Of a DNA stretch of 45,991 bases, positions 34,844 through 44,349 are shown one piece after another; the first letter of the stretch is position 1; each line of letters opens with the position of its first letter. The position numbers and the translations under genes are program-made. This stretch comes from Aquabacterium sp. (GTDB lineage Bacteria > Pseudomonadota > Gammaproteobacteria > Burkholderiales > Burkholderiaceae_C): NCBI RefSeq assembly GCF_014378415.1, contig NZ_JACMNS010000171.1, positions 1 through 45,991 of the forward strand, read 5' to 3'. The notes beneath the pieces are model-generated. The model made no database searches. It saw only the letters and a list, made by a program, of their open reading frames with translations, and was not told the origin of the DNA.

Positions 34844-36196
34844 ATGATGACGATGATAAGCCTGACACAGATCAAACGCAGTGCCTACGCCTTTCCGTTG
34901 GCGGCATTGGCGGCGCTGGCCATGCTCTTCATCAGCGAGACCTCGTACTGGCAGGCCACGGACTCCATGGATGACATGGGCATGATGGCCCAGGCGCGCT
35001 CACAGATCAACACCTTGCTGCGCCGCCTGGTCGATGCCGAAACCAGCCAGCGCGGCTATTTGCTGACCAACCGCAAAGAGTACCTGGCGCCTTTGAACGG
35101 TGCCATCGACGACAGCAATGACGCCCTCAAATGGCTCGTCCAGTACTACGCCAAAGACACGGCCCATCAAAAAAGCGCCCAGGAGTTGCAGATCCTGACG
35201 CAGCGCAAGCTGGGCGAGGTGGCCATCACCATCCGCCTGCACGACGAGGGCAAAGATGAAGCCTGGCGCGCCATGGTCCTGTCCAACATCGGCCAGCAGG
35301 ACATGGAGTCGGTGCGTGCCGTGGCCACGGAGTTGCTGAAGGGTGAAACCAGCAAGGTCACGACCGCCCACGCGGACGTGCACAACACCCTGATGCTCAA
35401 CCGCATCGGCGTGGCCGCCATGACCGCCATCAGCTTCCTGGCCCTGACCATGTTCCTGGCGCAGACCAACGCGCTCAACGCTCAACGCCTGGCCCAAAGC
35501 CAGGCCGTCCAGGCCGAGCGCGACCAGCTGGAGTTCGAGGTCAAGCGGCGCACCACACACCTCACCGACCTGACCCGCTACCTGCAAACTATCCGCGAAG
35601 ACGAGCGTGGCCGCCTGGCCCGCGAACTGCACGATGAACTGGGCGCTTTGCTCACCGCCGCCAAGCTGGATGCCGCCCGCATCAAGTCGCGCCTGGGCAC
35701 ACTCACGCCCGAGTTGGCTGAGCGCCTGGCCCACCTCAACGACAACCTCAACGAGGTGATCGCGCTCAAGCGCCGCATTGTTGAAGACCTGTGCCCTTCT
35801 TCATTGAGCACACTGGGCCTGGTGGCTGCGCTGGAGATTCAGTCGCGCGAGTTCGCCACGCGCTCGGGCCTGCTGGTTGACTGCCACCTTAATGCCGTCA
35901 GCCTGAGCCCCTCGGCCGCGCTGACCGTGTACCGCCTGGTGCAAGAGGCCTTCACCAACATCGCCAAATACGCCAAGGCCAAAACCGTCACGGTGGACCT
36001 GAACGCCCTTGATGGCCAGGCCTGCATTGCCGTGAAAGACGACGGTGTGGGCTTTGATCCTTCGCAACAACCCAGCTCGGCGCACGGCCTGCTCGGCATG
36101 CGTTACCGCGTCGAGGCCGAAGGCGGTGAGCTGGTCCTGGAGTCATCGCCCGGACAGGGCACGCGCATCGGTGCCACCGTGCCTTTGGTTGCCTGA
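34844..36196 (+). CDS. CHASE3-domain sensor histidine kinase (HisKA_3)
   Basis: From the first of three closely spaced ATGs with GGA six bases upstream, the product is about 450 residues. A membrane segment (FPLAALAALAMLFI) is followed by a periplasmic helical CHASE3-like domain (LRRLVDAETSQRGYLLTNRKEYLAPL), a second membrane segment, and a HisKA_3 dimerisation domain with the phospho-acceptor in ARELHDELGALL (about His263). The HATPase has VQEAFTNIAKYAKAKTVTV, DDGVGFDP and HGLLGMRYRVEAEGGEL. This kinase type pairs with NarL-type regulators such as its divergent neighbour. The signal is unknown; CHASE3 often senses envelope or osmotic conditions. Confidence 0.94.
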   Translation: MMTMISLTQIKRSAYAFPLAALAALAMLFISETSYWQATDSMDDMGMMAQARSQINTLLRRLVDAETSQRGYLLTNRKEYLAPLNGAIDDSNDALKWLVQYYAKDTAHQKSAQELQILTQRKLGEVAITIRLHDEGKDEAWRAMVLSNIGQQDMESVRAVATELLKGETSKVTTAHADVHNTLMLNRIGVAAMTAISFLALTMFLAQTNALNAQRLAQSQAVQAERDQLEFEVKRRTTHLTDLTRYLQTIREDERGRLARELHDELGALLTAAKLDAARIKSRLGTLTPELAERLAHLNDNLNEVIALKRRIVEDLCPSSLSTLGLVAALEIQSREFATRSGLLVDCHLNAVSLSPSAALTVYRLVQEAFTNIAKYAKAKTVTVDLNALDGQACIAVKDDGVGFDPSQQPSSAHGLLGMRYRVEAEGGELVLESSPGQGTRIGATVPLVA

Positions 36197-36228
36197 GCAA
36201 CTCATTCGACGACAGTGTCACGGGGCGC

Positions 36229-36240
36229 CGTCCTACAGGG
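36229..36240 (+). promoter_or_regulatory. CGTCCTACAGGG box upstream of DUF1328 copy 2
   Basis: Identical at all 12 positions to the box at 29832-29843 and in the same orientation relative to its gene; 84 bases separate it from the DUF1328 ATG. It lies 33 bases after the kinase stop codon. Shared half-site CCTACA with the palindrome at 33672. The role as an activator site is inferred. Confidence 0.5.
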
Positions 36241-36324
36241 GAATGCGCGGAACGCTGATGGCTGCATCGACCGTGGAAACCTAAAGTTTCTACATCGACA
36301 GACCTCAATTTCCTGGAGATGTTC

Positions 36325-36501
36325 ATGCTGAAGTGGGCACTGATTTTTGCGGTGATTGCTCTGGTGGCCGGCCTGTTCGGCTTCACCGGCATCGCCGCCG
36401 GTGCAGCAGGCATTGCCAAGTTTTTGTTCGTGCTGTTCCTTGTGCTGTTCATCGTCGTGGTTGGCCTGGCTTTGCTGGGCATCGGCGCGATCAAGAAATA
36501 A
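36325..36501 (+). CDS. DUF1328 mini membrane protein, copy 2
   Basis: This is a 58-residue hydrophobic protein from [12 protein letters not shown] six bases before this ATG favours it over the ATG two codons upstream. Two membrane segments flank [14 protein letters not shown], the family signature, and the C-terminus is GAIKK. It is paralogous to the protein at 31357-31521. It is followed at once by a BON lipoprotein gene; in the first locus the BON gene precedes DUF1328. Confidence 0.92.
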   Translation: MLKWALIFAVIALVAGLFGFTGIAAGAAGIAKFLFVLFLVLFIVVVGLALLGIGAIKK

Positions 36502-36549
36502 GCCAAGCCGATTTCACCCTTGTTTCCCGCCCCTAAAAGGAGAATTTCC

Positions 36550-36870
36550 ATGTTTTTCAACAAACGCACCGCCGCTGTTCTGGCCCTGGCCGCCTCGTCA
36601 ATGATCATCATTTCCGGCTGCGCCGTGACGCGCGATCAATCCACCGTGGGTGAATACGTCGATGACGCTGCCGTCACCACCAAGATCAAGGCCAAGTTCG
36701 TGGACGCCAAGTCGGTAGACGCAGCCGCCATCCATGTCGAAACCTTGAACGGCACCGTGATGCTGTCGGGCTTTGCCAAGAGCCAGAACGAGAAGGACTC
36801 GGCCGCCGCCATCGCCCGCGATGTCAAGGGCGTGAAGTCGGTCAAGAACGAAATCGCTGTTCGCCCTTGA
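36550..36870 (+). CDS. BON-domain lipoprotein, copy 2
   Basis: This 106-residue protein starts at MFFNKRTAAV with a strong AAGGAG site. A lipoprotein signal ends ISGC, and a single BON domain spans about residues 45-105 (AAVTTKIKAKFVDAKSVDAAAIHVETLNG, VMLSGFAKSQ, VKGVKSVKNEIAV). It is OsmY-like in type and probably periplasm-facing. It is shorter than the copy at 30.9 kb and lacks that protein's linker. It is likely co-transcribed with the DUF1328 gene 48 bases upstream. Confidence 0.92.
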   Translation: MFFNKRTAAVLALAASSMIIISGCAVTRDQSTVGEYVDDAAVTTKIKAKFVDAKSVDAAAIHVETLNGTVMLSGFAKSQNEKDSAAAIARDVKGVKSVKNEIAVRP

Positions 36871-36945
36871 TTTAGAAATGTGGCGCCATTCTGAAAAAGT
36901 CTTTGAACGGTTTCAGGGTGGCGCTGCCATCACAGGGAGGACCCC

Positions 36946-37203
36946 ATGAACTCGAATCCCCATGACCTGGACGGCGTCGATTTGTGGTTTTTCGGTGGCA
37001 CACCGTGCCCTGATGATCTGGGCGAGGCCTGCACGTTAACTTCACACCGCGCCCCGCCGATCGACCAAGATGACACCAAGAGCCCCGCTTTTGCGCACCG
37101 ATGCCACTGCGGCGAACCCCGTGCGCGGCCAGGGCGCCCATCCGAAATCGATCACGTGGTGCCGCGCGAAGACCAAGCGTCGCTGATGTCATGCCATGTT
37201 TGA
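36946..37203 (+). CDS. Hypothetical 85-residue protein
   Basis: GGGAGGA followed by CCCC and ATG is a strong ribosome-binding arrangement, and the frame uses GC-rich third positions at first, less so later. The protein is polar and hydrophilic with four cysteines plus a terminal one, including HRCHCGEPR and GTPCPDDLGEAC, which could bind metal. No family is recognised. It lies between the stress island and the Fur-box-like site of the feo operon; it ends 28 bases before that box. Confidence 0.5.
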   Translation: MNSNPHDLDGVDLWFFGGTPCPDDLGEACTLTSHRAPPIDQDDTKSPAFAHRCHCGEPRARPGRPSEIDHVVPREDQASLMSCHV

Positions 37204-37231
37204 CCTGCCTCAAGCCGTGTGACAGAAACAA

Positions 37232-37250
37232 GTTGCGAATCGTTCGCATT
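37232..37250 (+). promoter_or_regulatory. Fur-box-like palindrome upstream of feoA
   Basis: GTTGCGAATCGTTCGCATT contains the perfect inverted repeat TGCGAA-TCG-TTCGCA, close to the betaproteobacterial Fur boxes built on (A/T)GCGAAT and ATTCGCA. It lies 18 bases before the feoA ATG, where a bound repressor would block transcription or initiation. A TTTAGAAT sequence just downstream could be the -10. Repression by iron-loaded Fur is expected from Feo biology, not demonstrated here. Confidence 0.75.
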
Positions 37251-37268
37251 TGAATTTAGAATGGGTGG

Positions 37269-37541
37269 ATGAAATCTGCTCACGCCACCGCTTCTTCGTC
37301 CATCACCCTGGACACGCTGCCTGTGCGTGTGGTGGCCACCATCCGAAGCATCCGCACCGCCACCAAAGACGGCGCGGCCCTTAAACGCCGCCTCATGGAG
37401 TTGGGCTTCGTCCCCGGAGAGCGGGTTGAGGTGCTGCGCCGCATGTTCGCTGGCAGCGGCCCACTGGCCGTGCGCGTGGGCACCAGCACCTTCGCCATGC
37501 GCACCCTCGAATCCTCCATGATCGAAGTGGTCCACGCCTGA
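37269..37541 (+). CDS. feoA: Ferrous iron transport protein FeoA
   Basis: This 90-residue SH3-like cytosolic protein partners FeoB. Recognisable are ALKRRLMELGFVPGERVEVLRR and PLAVRVGTSTFAMR, the FeoA core, ending MIEVV. It lies 25 bases before feoB and immediately behind a Fur-like palindrome. The N-terminal about 15 residues are a low-complexity Ser/Ala extension, which makes the start slightly uncertain. Confidence 0.95.
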   Translation: MKSAHATASSSITLDTLPVRVVATIRSIRTATKDGAALKRRLMELGFVPGERVEVLRRMFAGSGPLAVRVGTSTFAMRTLESSMIEVVHA

Positions 37542-37566
37542 CCCTTGCGAACCGGCAGTTCCCGTC

Positions 37567-39471
37567 ATGTCTGATGCGGCCTTAGCGCCTGTCCCCACTT
37601 CCCCCTTGACCGCCCCGCTGATTGCCCTGGTGGGCAACCCCAATTGCGGCAAAACCGCGTTGTTCAACCGCCTAACGGGGGCCCGCCAAAAGGTCGGTAA
37701 CTACGCCGGCGTGACGGTGGAGCGCAAGGAAGGCCAGTTCGTGTCGCCCGCCGGCCAGGCCTGGCGCGTGCTTGACCTGCCCGGCGCCTACAGCCTGCTG
37801 CCCACCACGCCCGACGAGACCATCACCCGCGACGTGATCGCAGGCACGCGCCCCGGCGAAGCCAGCCCCGTGGGCCTGGTCTGCGTGGTGGATGCCACCA
37901 ATCTGCGCTTAAACCTGCGCATGGTGCTGGAGCTGCAATCTCTTGATGCGCCCATGGTGCTGGTCGTCAACATGATGGACCTGGCCCGCAAACGCGGCAT
38001 CCACATTGATGTGACCCGACTGCAAGACGAGTTGGGCGTGCCCGTGATCGAAGCCGTGGCCGTGAAGGCCGGTGGCGAGCAAGCCTTGCTGGCGCAGCTG
38101 GACCGCCTGGACTGGACCAAACTTTCCAGCCAACCCGCCATTCGCCGCGTCGACCGCATTGCCGCCATCCCGGTAGAAGCCACCCACCAGCGCGTGAGCG
38201 AGTTGCTGACGCGGTGCGTGGTGATGCCCGCCTCTGGCCCCAGCCTCACCGCCCGAATCGATCAATACGCCTTGCACCCCGTGCTGGGCCCCGCGATCCT
38301 GGCCGTGCTGATGTTCCTGGTCTTCCAGGCCGTGTTCAGCTGGGCGGCCGCGCCCATGGAATTCATCGACACCGGCATGGGCGCGTTTGGTCAATGGGTG
38401 GGCGCCCACATGGGCGAAGGCATGCTGCGCGGCCTGCTGGTGGACGGCATCATCAGCGGCACGGGCAGCGTGCTGGTCTTCCTGCCGCAGATCCTGATCC
38501 TGTTCTTCTTCATCCTGGCCCTGGAAGATTCCGGCTACCTGCCCCGCGCTGCCTTTTTGCTGGACCGGGTCATGGGCAGCGTCGGCCTGTCGGGCCGCGC
38601 CTTCATCCCGCTGCTGTCCAGCTTTGCCTGCGCCATCCCCGGCATCATGGCCACGCGCACCATCGCCAATCCGCGCGACCGCCTGGTGACCATCCTGATC
38701 GCGCCGCTGATGACCTGCTCGGCCCGCCTGCCGGTGTACGCGCTGCTGATCGCCGCCTTCATCCCCAGCCAAACGGTGGGCGGCATCTTCAACCTGCAGG
38801 GCCTGGTGCTGTTCGCCTTGTACGCGGCCGGCATCCTGGCGGGCCTGATCGTGGCGCTGGTGCTCAAGCTGTTCATGCGCCAGTCGCACGCGCAGCCCTT
38901 GCTGATGGAGCTGCCCGACTACCACTGGCCGCACCTGCGCAACCTGGCGCTGGGCTTGTGGGAGCGCGCGCAGATTTTCGTCACGCGCGTGGGCACCATC
39001 ATCCTGGCCTTGATGGTCATCCTGTGGTTTTTGTCGACCTACCCGGCCCCGCCGCTGGATGCCACCGGCCCGGCCATCGAGTACAGCCTGGCGGGCATGG
39101 CCGGTCGCGCGCTGCAGGTGATTTTTGAGCCGATTGGTTTCAACTGGCAGATCTGCATTGCGCTGGTGCCCGGCCTGGCTGCGCGCGAAGTGGCGGTCAG
39201 TGCCTTGGGCACCGTGTACGCCATGTCACAGACCGGAGATGCCCTGACCGGCGCCTTGACCACCGTGATCGGGCAAGCGTGGTCCCTGCCCACCGCCTTG
39301 TCGCTGATGACCTGGTACGTGTTCGCCCCGCAATGCCTGTCCACCATGATCGTGGTCAAGCGTGAAACCAATGGCTGGGCCGTGCCCCTGGCCATGACGG
39401 CCTACCTGTTCATCTTGGCCTATGCGGCCTGCTGGGTGGTCTACCGCCTGGCCCTGGCCTGGGGGGCGTGA
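37567..39471 (+). CDS. feoB: Ferrous iron permease FeoB
   Basis: FeoB imports Fe(II) across the inner membrane. Its 634 residues start with a GTPase domain (G1 GNPNCGKTALFN near residues 23-34, VGNYAGVTVER, DLPGAYSL, NMMDLARKRG) followed by a membrane domain with gate-type motifs: LEDSGYLPRAAFLLDRVM, PLLSSFACAIPGIMATRTI and LMTCSARLPVYALLI. The two Cys of these gates (in SSFACAIPG and MTCSAR) are present. It is shorter than E. coli FeoB (773 residues), like other betaproteobacterial forms. It is followed by a cysteine-containing small membrane protein. Confidence 0.97.
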   Translation: MSDAALAPVPTSPLTAPLIALVGNPNCGKTALFNRLTGARQKVGNYAGVTVERKEGQFVSPAGQAWRVLDLPGAYSLLPTTPDETITRDVIAGTRPGEASPVGLVCVVDATNLRLNLRMVLELQSLDAPMVLVVNMMDLARKRGIHIDVTRLQDELGVPVIEAVAVKAGGEQALLAQLDRLDWTKLSSQPAIRRVDRIAAIPVEATHQRVSELLTRCVVMPASGPSLTARIDQYALHPVLGPAILAVLMFLVFQAVFSWAAAPMEFIDTGMGAFGQWVGAHMGEGMLRGLLVDGIISGTGSVLVFLPQILILFFFILALEDSGYLPRAAFLLDRVMGSVGLSGRAFIPLLSSFACAIPGIMATRTIANPRDRLVTILIAPLMTCSARLPVYALLIAAFIPSQTVGGIFNLQGLVLFALYAAGILAGLIVALVLKLFMRQSHAQPLLMELPDYHWPHLRNLALGLWERAQIFVTRVGTIILALMVILWFLSTYPAPPLDATGPAIEYSLAGMAGRALQVIFEPIGFNWQICIALVPGLAAREVAVSALGTVYAMSQTGDALTGALTTVIGQAWSLPTALSLMTWYVFAPQCLSTMIVVKRETNGWAVPLAMTAYLFILAYAACWVVYRLALAWGA

Positions 39472-39473
39472 GC

Positions 39474-39710
39474 ATGCATGGCAGCGCGATTTGGCAAGAC
39501 TTGGTGGCCCTCGGCATCGTGCTCACGGCGGCGGCCTACCTGGGCCGGCGCTGGTGGCCCACCTTGGCCAGCTTGTTGGGCCTGAAAACCACCCCCGCTG
39601 CGGCCAAAGCAGCCTGCGGCCAAGCCAATGGTGCCTGCCAGCAATGTGGCTCGTCGGGCGCCGCGCCCCAGCGAGACCACCGCATCAAGATCGTGCGGCC
39701 ACGCCAATAA
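39474..39710 (+). CDS. FeoB-associated Cys-rich membrane protein
   Basis: The start is ATG 39474 with GGGGGG seven bases upstream; a GTG overlapping the feoB stop is the alternative. The 78-residue product has one N-terminal membrane segment (LVALGIVLTAAAYLG), and after it a cysteine cluster CGQANGACQQCGSS typical of the small proteins encoded after feoB (Pfam FeoB_associated). Such proteins replace FeoC in many bacteria and may bind iron. The tail is basic (HRIKIVRPRQ). Confidence 0.85.
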   Translation: MHGSAIWQDLVALGIVLTAAAYLGRRWWPTLASLLGLKTTPAAAKAACGQANGACQQCGSSGAAPQRDHRIKIVRPRQ

Positions 39711-39742
39711 CCACGGTGGCCCCATGACACCCCCCCGCCTTA

Positions 39743-39756
39743 GGGGTGCGCACCCC
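39743..39756. repeat. GGGGTGCGCACCCC palindrome after the feo operon
   Basis: A perfect 14-bp palindrome GGGGTGC-GCACCCC lies 32 bases after the last feo gene. It has no loop and no T tract. It may be a binding site or part of a weak transcription-stop structure. No further function can be assigned. Confidence 0.35.
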
Positions 39757-39835
39757 TTGCAATGGGGGTGACAGGATGACAAATTGAGACCTACACTTGG
39801 CCTCAATAACTTCATATCAGGTTTTCTACCAATCT

Positions 39836-40036
39836 ATGCGTCCCTTGTTTGCCATCGCACCACTGGCTCTGGCGTTTGTCCTCCTGGGACCGACCACGAC
39901 AGAAGCCTCGTCCGCCGCCAGCCCCTCGCTGGTCGCGAAGGTGTGGCACCTGGTGTTTGACCGCGAAGGCAGCCCTGCCCAAGTTAAACCCGCCGGCAAC
40001 CTGACCACCGCCACCACCGCGACCCTGGCCCAGTAG
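39836..40036 (+). CDS. Small putative secreted protein, 66 residues
   Basis: ATG 39836 opens a frame that begins MRPLFAIAPLALAFVLLG, a plausible signal peptide, followed by a Ser/Ala/Thr-rich mature part ending ATTATLAQ. The track ORF starts 13 codons earlier at TTG. There is no good ribosome-binding site in front of either start. It lies between the feo operon and the TPP riboswitch and ends 34 bases before it. The family is not recognised; it may not be real. Confidence 0.4.
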   Translation: MRPLFAIAPLALAFVLLGPTTTEASSAASPSLVAKVWHLVFDREGSPAQVKPAGNLTTATTATLAQ

Positions 40037-40070
40037 CCCCCAACAGGCCAACTTGGCATTACACTGGCCA

Positions 40071-40181
40071 CTGCTCCGGGGTGTGCCTCGCGATGAATCC
40101 TTGTTCATCGTGTTGCGCTGAGATGGTCAACGACCGAACCCGCTGAACTTGATCCGGCTCATACCGGCGAAAGAAGAGCTG
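40071..40181 (+). promoter_or_regulatory. TPP riboswitch (THI element) aptamer
   Basis: The conserved THI-box parts are present in order: GGGGTG near the start, GCTGAGATGG (the pyrimidine-recognition loop), and ACCCGCTGAACTTGATCCGGCTCATACCGGCG, quoted here only as its recognisable pieces CTGAAC, TGATC and TACCGGCG. The flanking GCTC (40073-40076) and GAGC (40176-40179) form the closing stem. It binds thiamine pyrophosphate and lies before thiC, where it should shut the operon off when TPP is abundant. Confidence 0.95.
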
Positions 40182-42233
<2,052 letters not shown>

Positions 42234-42248
42234 GCGAGCGCGAGCGCC

Positions 42249-43310
42249 ATGCAAAGCATGAACATCGGCATCGCGGGCGCGGGCTTGCTGGGCCGCCTGG
42301 TGGCTTGGACGCTGGCGCACGCGGGCCACCGCGTCAGCGTCTTCGACCCGGCTGCTGGCCCCGAACCCCGCTTTGACGGGCGGGGCGCGGCAGGCTTCAC
42401 GGCGGCGGGCATGCTCAGCCCGATGGCCGAACGCGAAACCGCCGAGGCCGATGTGGCCCACCGCGGCTGGCAGTCGATTGAACGCTGGCAAGAGATCACC
42501 GACCGACTGAGCCAGGCCAGCCCCGGCGTCCCCAAGCTTTTTGTACGGCAAGGCAGCTTGTTGGTGGCCCATGGCAGCGACCAGGGCGCGGCACGCAGGG
42601 TGCTGGCCCGCCTGGTGGATGGCTCTGAACCGAGCGCTGAGGCGCAACCCCAGGCGCTGGATGCGGCGGCCCTCGCCCAGCTTGAGCCCTCGCTGCACGG
42701 CACCTTGGGCCGATTGCACGCCTGGCTGCTGGCGGGCGAGGCCCACATCGACACCGTGCGCACCTTGCTGCGCCTGCACGACGACGCGCCCGCTGTGCAG
42801 TGGCACTGGGCGCAAGCCGTGCAACACATTCAGCCTGGCCAATTGGATGGCCGCCCCTACGACTGGGTGTTTGACCTGCGTGGCGTGGGCGCCAAGGCCA
42901 GTTGCGCGGTGCGCGGTGTGCGCGGCGAGATGGTCTGGCTGCACGCGCCCGGCCTGGGCCTGAATCGCCCGGTGCGCTTGCTGCACCCGCGTCACCGCGT
43001 CTACGTGGTGCCCCGCCCAGACGATGTGGTGCTGGTGGGCGCCAGCGAGATCGAGACCGAAGACCGCTCGCCCATGTCGCTGCGCAGCGCGGTCGAGTTG
43101 ATGGCCGCCGCCCACAGCGTGCTGCCCGCCCTGGCCGAAAGCCGCATCCTGCGCATGGACACCAACCTGCGCCCCGCCCTGCCCGACCACCGGCCGCAAT
43201 GCCATGTCGAGCCCGGCCTGGTGCGCATCAACGGCCTGTACCGCCACGGCTGGCTGCTGGCGCCATCGCTGGTGGACGAGGCCCTGGGCCAGATTGGACT
43301 GCTGACATGA
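42249..43310 (+). CDS. thiO: Glycine oxidase ThiO
   Basis: This 353-residue FAD-dependent oxidase makes the dehydroglycine needed for the thiazole ring. The Rossmann motif GIAGAGLLGRLVAW is at the N-terminus, preceded by MQS; an ATG at 42258 would begin at MNIG. The DAO-type fold continues with GFTAAGMLSPMAE, the LEPSL segment, VRGVRGEMVWL, and a C-terminal LYRHGWLLAPSLVDEALG motif that binds the FAD/active site. It overlaps thiS (ATGA), so the pair is co-translated. The alternative, a general D-amino-acid oxidase, is unlikely in this operon. Confidence 0.93.
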   Translation: MQSMNIGIAGAGLLGRLVAWTLAHAGHRVSVFDPAAGPEPRFDGRGAAGFTAAGMLSPMAERETAEADVAHRGWQSIERWQEITDRLSQASPGVPKLFVRQGSLLVAHGSDQGAARRVLARLVDGSEPSAEAQPQALDAAALAQLEPSLHGTLGRLHAWLLAGEAHIDTVRTLLRLHDDAPAVQWHWAQAVQHIQPGQLDGRPYDWVFDLRGVGAKASCAVRGVRGEMVWLHAPGLGLNRPVRLLHPRHRVYVVPRPDDVVLVGASEIETEDRSPMSLRSAVELMAAAHSVLPALAESRILRMDTNLRPALPDHRPQCHVEPGLVRINGLYRHGWLLAPSLVDEALGQIGLLT

Positions 43311-43528
43311 GCTTCATCACCGTTCACACCGACCAGGGCGCCCAACAGTTGCCCCTGGGCAGCACCGTGGCCGATCTGCTGGCCCACCTGCACCAGGCCA
43401 GAGGCCTGGACGACACCGCCGTGGCCACCGCCGTCAATGGCGAGTTCGTGGCGCGCAGCCAACGCGCTCAACACACCTTGCACAATGGCGACGCCGTGCT
43501 GTGCTTCAGTGCCATCACAGGAGGTTAA
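43307..43528 (+). CDS. thiS: Sulfur carrier protein ThiS
   Basis: This 73-residue ubiquitin-like protein ends in the C-terminal Gly-Gly (ITGG), which is adenylated and then converted to a thiocarboxylate that donates sulfur to the thiazole ring. The ATG overlaps the thiO stop. The ribosome-binding site of thiG (GGAGG) lies within its last codons. Confidence 0.95.
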   Translation: MSFITVHTDQGAQQLPLGSTVADLLAHLHQARGLDDTAVATAVNGEFVARSQRAQHTLHNGDAVLCFSAITGG

Positions 43529-43530
43529 AG

Positions 43531-44349
43531 ATGCAAACCCCACGCTTTGGCCATGAGGCATGGCACATCGGCGACACACTGCTGACCAGCCGCTTCCTGC
43601 TCGGCACCGCCGGCTACCCCTCACCCCAAGTCTTGCGCGAGGCCATCATCGCCAGCGGCAGCCAGGTGCTGACCCTGGGCCTCAAGCGCACGCTGGCCGT
43701 GCCCGGTGGCGGCGACAACGGCTTCGTCGACATCATCCGCACCACCGCCCGCGAGCAAGGCGCCCACCTGCTGCCCAACACCGCCGGTTGCCGCAGCGCC
43801 CGCGAGGCCATCACCCTGGCCCACATGGCCCGCGAACTGCTCGGCACCCATTGGATCAAGCTTGAAGTGGTGGGCGACGAACAGACCTTGCAGCCCGACC
43901 CGTTTGAGCTGGTCGATGCCGCCCGCCAACTGGTCAGCGATGGCTTCGAGGTGCTGCCCTATTGCACCGACGATTTGGTCACCTGCCAGCGCCTGGTCGA
44001 TGCCGGCTGCAAGGTGCTGATGCCCTGGGGCGCCCCCATCGGCTCGGGCCTGGGCCTGCTCAATCCCTGGGCCTTGCGGACCTTGCGCGCGCGCCTGCCC
44101 CACACCACCTTGATCGTTGATGCGGGCTTGGGGGCCCCCTCACACGCCACGGCCGCCATGGAGCTGGGCATGGACGCCGTTCTGCTGAACTCGGCCGTGT
44201 CGCAGTCGGGCCACCCGGTGCGCATGGCCACGGCGTTTGGCCACGCGGTGCAGGCCGGGCGCATCGGTTTTGAGGCCGGACTGATGCCCTACAGCGACGT
44301 GGCCGTGGCCACCACGCCCGTGGGCGGCCAACCCTTCGTGCTCTTGTGA
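43531..44349 (+). CDS. thiG: Thiazole synthase ThiG
   Basis: ThiG (272 residues from the ATG with GGAGG nine bases upstream) condenses the ThiS thiocarboxylate, dehydroglycine and deoxyxylulose phosphate into the thiazole phosphate. Family features include RFLLGTAGYPS, GVNLTLGLKRTL-type stretch, the Lys in HWIKLEVVGDEQTLQPDP that forms the Schiff base, VLPYCTDDLVTCQRLVDAGC, MPWGAPIGSGLGL and DAGLGAPSHATAAMELG. It overlaps the following thiDE gene by one base (TGATG). Confidence 0.97.
   Translation: MQTPRFGHEAWHIGDTLLTSRFLLGTAGYPSPQVLREAIIASGSQVLTLGLKRTLAVPGGGDNGFVDIIRTTAREQGAHLLPNTAGCRSAREAITLAHMARELLGTHWIKLEVVGDEQTLQPDPFELVDAARQLVSDGFEVLPYCTDDLVTCQRLVDAGCKVLMPWGAPIGSGLGLLNPWALRTLRARLPHTTLIVDAGLGAPSHATAAMELGMDAVLLNSAVSQSGHPVRMATAFGHAVQAGRIGFEAGLMPYSDVAVATTPVGGQPFVLL

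Noticed and set aside
38214-39128. 304-aa plus-strand ORF inside feoB
   Set aside because: Out-of-frame Arg/Pro/His-rich translation of feoB; no domain.
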